A stretch of DNA of 64,000 nt from CAYGDP01 sp964348665 (GTDB taxonomy: Bacteria > Verrucomicrobiota > Verrucomicrobiia > Palsa-1439 > CAYGDP01), in assembly GCA_964348665.1 (NCBI GenBank), contig CAYGDP010000020.1, forward strand, positions 1 to 64,000, given 5' to 3'. Numbering within the stretch: position 1 is the first letter of the stretch; each line of letters starts with the position of its first letter. This document shows, piece by piece, positions 59,769-64,000 of this stretch. A program made the position numbers and the translations under genes. The notes under the pieces are model-generated. The model had not been told where the DNA came from. It ran no database searches and saw only the letters and a program-made list of their open reading frames with translations.

Positions 59769-59921
59769 TTACTCCTCTGGTTTGGTCTTGCGCAACCCCG
59801 TCACGCGGTCGCCTTCTTTCCATTGACCGCGCTTCTTGAGCAGCGCGATGCGGTCGAACCGCTTCATCACGTTTTTCTTCGCCATCAATTTGGCGGCTTT
59901 CAAGCTCGAATGTTGACTCAT
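59769..59921 (-). CDS. Verrucomicrobia/Chlamydiae small basic protein
   Basis: 50 residues: starts MSQHSSLKAAKLMAKKNVMK and continues RFDRIALLKKRGQWKEGDRV, then TGLRKTKPEE. The S-SLK, K-NV-KR-ERI--L and GLxK pattern matches the lineage-specific small basic protein family (TIGR04137) known from Chlamydiae and Verrucomicrobia. Function unknown; basic charge suggests nucleic-acid or ribosome contact. A TGCTATTTG extended -10 lies 9 bases before the ATG. Confidence 0.85.
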   Translation of the reverse strand: MSQHSSLKAAKLMAKKNVMKRFDRIALLKKRGQWKEGDRVTGLRKTKPEE

Positions 59922-59930
59922 AGAGAGAGA

Positions 59931-59939
59931 CAAATAGCA
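59931..59939 (-). promoter_or_regulatory. Extended -10 of the small basic protein gene
   Basis: TGCTATTTG (TATTTG at 59936-59931), 9 bases before the ATG. No clear -35. Confidence 0.4.
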
Positions 59940-59967
59940 CGAGATCAGGACGAATGCACGCGAAAAA

Positions 59968-60735
59968 TCAATCAGTCTTCCGCACCTTTCGGTATGTTCC
60001 TTGGGCCGATACCCTCATCCGATTCACCTCCCGATGCGCCTGCCGGGTCGGTTCCGGCTGACGATACCGCGTACAACAGACTAAAACAATCCGTACCGCG
60101 CTGGCGAGGTCAATTTTATGCCCGACCGAGACAAAGAGCGGCTTCACGCGATCCTGCGTCCGCACCACGCGACCAATCGTCTCTCCACGGTCCCGTAAGA
60201 CCGAGCAATGACCACGACCGACACGCGGATCTTTGAATTCGCCAATCAACCGACTCTTCGCGCAGCCAATCGTCGGGATATCGAGTAGCACTCCCAAATG
60301 ACACGCAAGCCCGAATCGCCGCGGATGCGCCCGACCCTGGCCATCCACCAGCAACACGTCCGGACGCGTCCGCAACCTGGCAAATGCTTTCAACAAAATG
60401 GGGGCTTCGCGAAACGAGAGAAACCCCGGCACATAGGGAAACCTCGCGCGACCCGTGACGCGCTGGATTTCGACAATTGAAAACATTCGGTTGTAGGCCG
60501 CGTCACCTGACGCGGCGAGATCCATTCGTCCCACCACGACCACTCCGTACAGCTGATCGCTCCCCTTGTCGTAAGAAATATCCGCTCCGGCGACGAGCAA
60601 ATCGTTTGGCAAACGCCTCGGCAATTTCTCCACCACCCGTGCGCTCAACTCACGCTGTACCTGTGCCGCGTTGCGTGGCGATACGTCCCAGCGATGCAGG
60701 CTCAAAATCTTCATCCTTCCAAACTCATCCTTCAT
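59968..60735 (-). CDS. nfi: Endonuclease V
   Basis: 255 residues. Deoxyinosine-directed DNA repair nuclease. Active-site segments LLVAGADISYDKGSDQLYGVVVV, RFPYVPGFLSFREAPILLKAF, VLLVDGQGRAHPRRFGLACHLGVLLDIPTIGCAKSRL and VSVGHKIDLASAV are present. The start overlaps the stop of the ETF fusion gene (ATGA); ATG 60714 is an alternative. Residues MDLAASGDAAYNRM between two strands are encoded by a palindromic repeat (60493-60517). The C-terminus is duplicated at 51809. Confidence 0.93.
   Translation of the reverse strand: MKDEFGRMKILSLHRWDVSPRNAAQVQRELSARVVEKLPRRLPNDLLVAGADISYDKGSDQLYGVVVVGRMDLAASGDAAYNRMFSIVEIQRVTGRARFPYVPGFLSFREAPILLKAFARLRTRPDVLLVDGQGRAHPRRFGLACHLGVLLDIPTIGCAKSRLIGEFKDPRVGRGHCSVLRDRGETIGRVVRTQDRVKPLFVSVGHKIDLASAVRIVLVCCTRYRQPEPTRQAHREVNRMRVSAQGTYRKVRKTD
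60493..60517. repeat. GTAGGCCGCGTCA palindrome inside nfi
   Basis: GTAGGCCGCGTCACC followed by TGACGCGGCG: arms CCGCGTCA/TGACGCGG. Same family as 62650-62674 and 62717-62741. Confidence 0.75.
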
Positions 60736-63700
60736 CCTTTTTGTTGCCGCAGAGCGGCTACAAAGCGCGGCACGGTCTCATACAAATCGCCGACGATGGG
60801 ATAAACCTTTGGTGCTTTGCGGCGCTGGTTGAGCGTCATTAACGGCGCTTCGGCATCCTTGTTGAACGCGAAAATCACCGCGCGCTCACCAATATAATCC
60901 ACATGTTGCGGCGCGCCAGACACACCGAGACAAAGCATCACGCGCGGATTCACGGGCGTCCCCGTCTGACCAATCTGCTGGTCGTGCCCCAGCAGTTTCA
61001 GCTCCTCCACTACTTTGCGCGTGCCGCCGATCATGACGTTTTTCACGCCAAGCTCTTCGAGCGTCTTCTTGAGGGGCGTAACGATCTGTTCCAATTGCTC
61101 TTTCGTCCGAATCGCGTAGCCGACATCAATCAGAAACTCCGCGTCCTTGATGGAGTTCGCTTTCACTTCCTTGCCCGCCTCGGCCAGCAAGCGCTCGATT
61201 TCGTCGGGTTTGCTCGAGCCGAGGTCGAGTGAAACCCGCACGACTCGCCCACCCCCGCCGCGCGAGGCTTGCCCGCCAGTTGTTTGGAGGGGCGCGCGGC
61301 CTACAGCTTCCCCAATAAAAGCCGCGTCTGCTTTGAGCGTCACCATCGTCAGCCTGCGCAATGGAAACCGACTGCGATGTAAAACATTTACCTTGCCGCC
61401 AAGTGCTGGGGAGGTAAACACGAACTCGCCGCTTGCCTCTGAAATCGCCTGCACTCCCAATATCCTTTGCGCGTCGCGACAAAGTGCCACAAAGTCTGCA
61501 CTCAATTCCGGGCCGCCGACCAGCAGAACGTCACCTTCCCTCGGCACAATCTTCTCCAAAGCTGCACGGATCGCCGAGCAATTCACCCCGACTGGTAATA
61601 GCGTCACGCTCTCGACTCGATGGGCCAAAAGTTGCGCCGCCAACTTCCGTTGCGCTGCTTCGTCACGCTCGCAAAATGCGAGAGCCGTCAGCGGCAAACC
61701 ACTGCGCGCCGCCAGTTGCACCGCGGCCTCGCTCACTCCATTCGGCTGGCCGACCACCACGAGATACACATTCGCGGGCGCGATGATTTCCTCCACACTC
61801 TTCGTTTCAATTACGCCCTCGAATGGTTTGACTTCGTTCGCTGTCGCGCCGCCGATTTGTGCTTGCACGACAAAAAGTTTTGCCGCCGCTTCGGGCGAAT
61901 CAATCGCAACTTTCTCGGCTGCAACGGGCGCTTCGGGCAGGGCAAACTCCTGCGCGGGCGTTGGTGCTAGCGCCTCAACACGTCGCACCGGCTTACCGAA
62001 GCTTGCCAAATAGCCATCTGAATCGAAGCCAACGGTGTTGATTTCCTTGGGTACTGCAACACTTACAGCGATGGGTAATTGCTTTGTGACTGCACAGTCA
62101 GGCAGAGCAGCAAGCTGCAACCTGAGCACGATCTCCTCCAGTGTGTCACCCTGAGCAGAGCGAAGGGTCTCTGCTGTTCTGGCAATGGGATGAGATTCTT
62201 CGCTTCGCTCAGAATGACAAGCAAGAGAAAGGTCGGAAACCGAAAATACATAATTGAGTTCAAATCGCGACGCGAGCGCGGCTGTGAAGACTTCGTCACC
62301 AGCAATCACAAGGCTTACCTCCTTTGCAGCATCGTGGCAGAGAACATCAACAACTAGCTGTGCAGCTCTGGTCGGTGTCGAGAACGTACTATCATCGGCA
62401 ACCCACACTGCCTCATCCGCGCCCATGGCGAGCGCTTGGCGCAACGAGTTTTGTACGAAGGCTGGGCCTCGGGCGACGACAGTCACATGAACGGAGTGTT
62501 GTTTTTTTAACTTGAGCGCCAGCACAAGCGCGTGACAGTCGGCGGGCGGCAGCGTCCAATACGGTTCGATGATCTTGCCGTCGGAAAGCTGCGGACGCGG
62601 CGAGAGAACGGGCTGCGGTTGGAGGACGACGGCGATGTGGATCGGTTTTGTAGGCCGCGTCACTGACGCGGCGGGGGAAGTGGGGAAAATGTTTTTCACA
62701 CCTTCGATCCCGATTTCGCCGCGTGAGGTCACGCGGCCTACAACTTTCTCATCCCCCTCCCGCAATGCCAGCGTTGCAATCCGGATTTCAGGCGGATAAA
62801 AACCGCGACGAAGGATTTCGTGGTAATGCTCGTTGGGGTCAAGTTGGTGCTCGACGCGATGAAAAAGGCGCTCGATCTCGGCAAACGATTTAGCCAATAC
62901 GTTTTGCGCACAGGTTTCCGCAAGCTGAAGATGGCGTTTATCGCTCGGCTCGCGCGAGCCGGTAATGTTCGAGGCCAGCCACAGAGTACGCCCCAGGACG
63001 CTGTCGCAAACCTTAATCAGACCCGCGATCTCGGCGAGAGGAAAAAACGTGGGCTGGAAGTTCGGGTTGTTCCAAATTTGCGGGCCGAAAAGTTTGACGG
63101 TTTCGTCCAGCACACGGAAAAGACGATGTTTGGAAGATTCGAGGGAAGCGATTTCTGATGAGAATTTTCCTTTACCGACATTCGAGGACGAGGCTTGCCC
63201 GCCATCTGTTTGGCGGGACAAGGACGATTTCCACTTGGGCAGGAGTGTCTCCACGAGATCGCGCAAAATTAGAAACCGCTGCACTTCGTTGGTACCCTCA
63301 TAGATGTTCAGGATACGGGCGTCTCGGAGATGCTTTTCGATTTCGTATTGGGCAGTCTGGCCGAGAATGCCGTGAATGCTGAAGGCAGCCCGAATGACAC
63401 GATGAAGGGCTTCCGCTCCGTAGTATTTCCCAATAGCGCTTTCGACGCGGGCGTTACGAGTGCCTTTGTGGTCGAAAACACCAATCAACTCGAACGCCAG
63501 CGATTCGACGGCGTAAAGTTCCTCGGTCATCTGACCGAGGAGCTCATGAACCCATGCGACGTCTTCGAGTTTATGCTCGTTCACAAACGCGCGGGTCTGC
63601 TCGATGATTTTCTGCATCATCGCCATGCTCGACACGGACAAACCCATGCGGCCTGCATTGAGGGTTTCCAGCGCATTGACTTGACCGCGGCCTTCGATCC

Positions 63701-63998
63701 CGATGATGTTCTCGCGCGGGACGCGGACACCCGACAGACCAAGCTCGTTCGTCGGCGAACCGCGCTGCCCCATTTTCAATTCATCGTTTCCGACGGTTAA
63801 TCCCTCGACGGGTGCGCGGAGCATGAAACCCGTTGGCCCAACTTCGGTTTTGGCGTACATCGCCATCGCGCCCGCGATGTGGGCGTTGGTAATCCACATC
63901 TTTGCGCCGTTCAACTCGTAGAATTCATAAAATTCTCGGTCACCATCTTTTCTAATTTGTCCTACATCGGTCTCCGGCGGCGGGGGCTTCAAATCCCA
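60732..63998 (-). CDS. Fused acyl-CoA dehydrogenase / ETF-beta / ETF-alpha (5' partial)
   Basis: One uninterrupted frame of at least 1088 codons, still open at the right edge, so the dehydrogenase N-terminus is missing. Part 1 (to about residue 430) is a VLCAD-like dehydrogenase: NGAKMWITNAHIAGAMAMY, GQRGSPTNELGLSGVRVPREN, catalytic Glu in NIYEGTNEVQRFL, then a helical extension. Part 2 is ETF-beta-like (HIAVVLQPQP, LRQALAMGADEAVWV). Part 3 is ETF-alpha (VVVGQPNGVSEAAVQLAARS, FAD motif GQTGTPVNPRVMLCLGVSG, QHVDYIGERAVIFAFNKDAEAP). It would pass electrons from fatty acyl-CoA to its own ETF. Five palindromic repeats lie in frame within it. Confidence 0.88.
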   Translation of the reverse strand, partial: WDLKPPPPETDVGQIRKDGDREFYEFYELNGAKMWITNAHIAGAMAMYAKTEVGPTGFMLRAPVEGLTVGNDELKMGQRGSPTNELGLSGVRVPRENIIGIEGRGQVNALETLNAGRMGLSVSSMAMMQKIIEQTRAFVNEHKLEDVAWVHELLGQMTEELYAVESLAFELIGVFDHKGTRNARVESAIGKYYGAEALHRVIRAAFSIHGILGQTAQYEIEKHLRDARILNIYEGTNEVQRFLILRDLVETLLPKWKSSLSRQTDGGQASSSNVGKGKFSSEIASLESSKHRLFRVLDETVKLFGPQIWNNPNFQPTFFPLAEIAGLIKVCDSVLGRTLWLASNITGSREPSDKRHLQLAETCAQNVLAKSFAEIERLFHRVEHQLDPNEHYHEILRRGFYPPEIRIATLALREGDEKVVGRVTSRGEIGIEGVKNIFPTSPAASVTRPTKPIHIAVVLQPQPVLSPRPQLSDGKIIEPYWTLPPADCHALVLALKLKKQHSVHVTVVARGPAFVQNSLRQALAMGADEAVWVADDSTFSTPTRAAQLVVDVLCHDAAKEVSLVIAGDEVFTAALASRFELNYVFSVSDLSLACHSERSEESHPIARTAETLRSAQGDTLEEIVLRLQLAALPDCAVTKQLPIAVSVAVPKEINTVGFDSDGYLASFGKPVRRVEALAPTPAQEFALPEAPVAAEKVAIDSPEAAAKLFVVQAQIGGATANEVKPFEGVIETKSVEEIIAPANVYLVVVGQPNGVSEAAVQLAARSGLPLTALAFCERDEAAQRKLAAQLLAHRVESVTLLPVGVNCSAIRAALEKIVPREGDVLLVGGPELSADFVALCRDAQRILGVQAISEASGEFVFTSPALGGKVNVLHRSRFPLRRLTMVTLKADAAFIGEAVGRAPLQTTGGQASRGGGGRVVRVSLDLGSSKPDEIERLLAEAGKEVKANSIKDAEFLIDVGYAIRTKEQLEQIVTPLKKTLEELGVKNVMIGGTRKVVEELKLLGHDQQIGQTGTPVNPRVMLCLGVSGAPQHVDYIGERAVIFAFNKDAEAPLMTLNQRRKAPKVYPIVGDLYETVPRFVAALRQQKG
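61265..61292. repeat. CCCGCC palindrome in the ETF-alpha part
   Basis: AGGCTTGCCCGCCAGTTG then TTTGGAGGGG. First arm as in the 63193 copy; second arm degenerate. Encodes LQTTGGQASR, a linker before the FAD domain. Confidence 0.5.
62144..62219. repeat. 76-bp inverted-repeat element in the ETF-beta part
   Basis: Left arm TGTCACCCTGAGCAGAGCG and right arm ending CTTCGCTCAGAATGACA are imperfect inverted repeats of about 28 bp. The encoded peptide ACHSERSEES...LRSAQGDT is the familiar translation of a dispersed MITE-like element seen in many bacterial genomes. Confidence 0.8.
62650..62674. repeat. GTAGGCCGCGTCA palindrome at the fusion joint (copy 1)
   Basis: GTAGGCCGCGTCAC then TGACGCGGCGG, encoding part of AASVTRPTK on the coding (minus) strand. 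Confidence 0.75.
62717..62741. repeat. GTAGGCCGCGTGA palindrome at the fusion joint (copy 2, inverted)
   Basis: CGCCGCGTGAGGTC then ACGCGGCCTAC; opposite orientation to copy 1, 42 bp away. Encodes VVGRVTSRGE. Confidence 0.75.
63193..63222. repeat. CCCGCC/GGCGGG palindrome in the dehydrogenase part
   Basis: GCTTGCCCGCCATCTG then TTTGGCGGGACAAG, intact arms CTTGCCCGCCA/TGGCGGGACAAG. Encodes SLSRQTDGGQASS, a loop after the conserved dehydrogenase core. Confidence 0.65.
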
Positions 63999-64000
63999 TT

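Noticed and set aside
1..64000. Search for tRNA/rRNA genes, CRISPR arrays and transposase genes.
   Set aside because: No T-loop/acceptor combinations, regularly spaced direct repeats, or transposase/integrase motifs were seen by eye; a covariance-model scan would be decisive for tRNAs.

Overview
The window looks like part of a chromosome of a Verrucomicrobiota bacterium, most likely a soil or freshwater member related to Pedosphaera/Limisphaerales. The main reasons are a 50-residue gene (59769-59921) that matches the 'small basic protein' shared by Verrucomicrobia and Chlamydiae, many exported proteins with Tat-type leaders, a Gram-negative envelope (LptF/LptG permeases, outer-membrane porin), and abundant 7-bp-period and palindromic repeats of the kind I associate with this group. 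I see no rRNA, tRNA, CRISPR array, prophage or insertion sequence. All taxonomic statements are inference.

Layout. 1-9.8 kb: membrane protein (cut), aconitase, DUF423 protein, a membrane-fused spermidine-synthase-like protein, a large DUF2231/heavy-metal-binding protein, a Dabb protein. 9.9-14.4 kb (minus): fatty-acid operon fabD-fabG-acpP-fabF behind glycerate kinase. 14.5-32 kb: the nitrate assimilation block. It holds a LysR regulator, an outer-membrane porin, a small protein, an NrtA-type binding protein, an NrtS-like two-TM protein, NrtB, two ATPases, an MFS nitrate carrier, NirB, NirD, a NarI-like membrane protein, NasA, a four-cluster ferredoxin, a membrane Rieske protein, a 78-aa membrane protein and HemD (siroheme precursor). 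32-42 kb: LptG, an alpha-CTD/sigma4-like protein, YggS, LptF, two DAHP synthases of different classes with a leader/terminator between them, HIT hydrolase, a Tat-exported unknown, and a CxxCxxCC protein. 42-50 kb: PPDK, two paralogous Cys-motif membrane proteins divergent from a sigma-70 factor, Apt, MTA phosphorylase and an AT-rich UvrD-like helicase. 50-64 kb (all minus): CtBP-like dehydrogenase, three exported ankyrin proteins, an exported TIM-barrel protein, FolD, SH3 protein, small basic protein, endonuclease V and a fused acyl-CoA dehydrogenase/ETF-beta/ETF-alpha gene cut by the right edge.

How they work together. The nitrate block can be read as one pathway: porin and three kinds of inner-membrane carrier bring in nitrate/nitrite, NasA reduces nitrate using a multi-subunit FeS/Rieske/cytochrome-like relay that looks membrane linked, NirBD reduces nitrite to ammonium, and HemD supports siroheme supply.

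Four themes stand out. (1) The acyl-CoA dehydrogenase-EtfB-EtfA fusion, whose first joint is encoded by two inverted copies of a palindromic repeat. (2) Palindromic elements and 7-bp tandem repeats lying in frame inside conserved genes (acnA, fabD, glycerate kinase, MTAP, nfi, the fusion gene). (3) About a dozen genes whose promoter -10 box ends only 6-11 bases before the start codon, implying leaderless mRNAs. (4) A second, degenerate endonuclease V C-terminus 8 kb from the intact gene.
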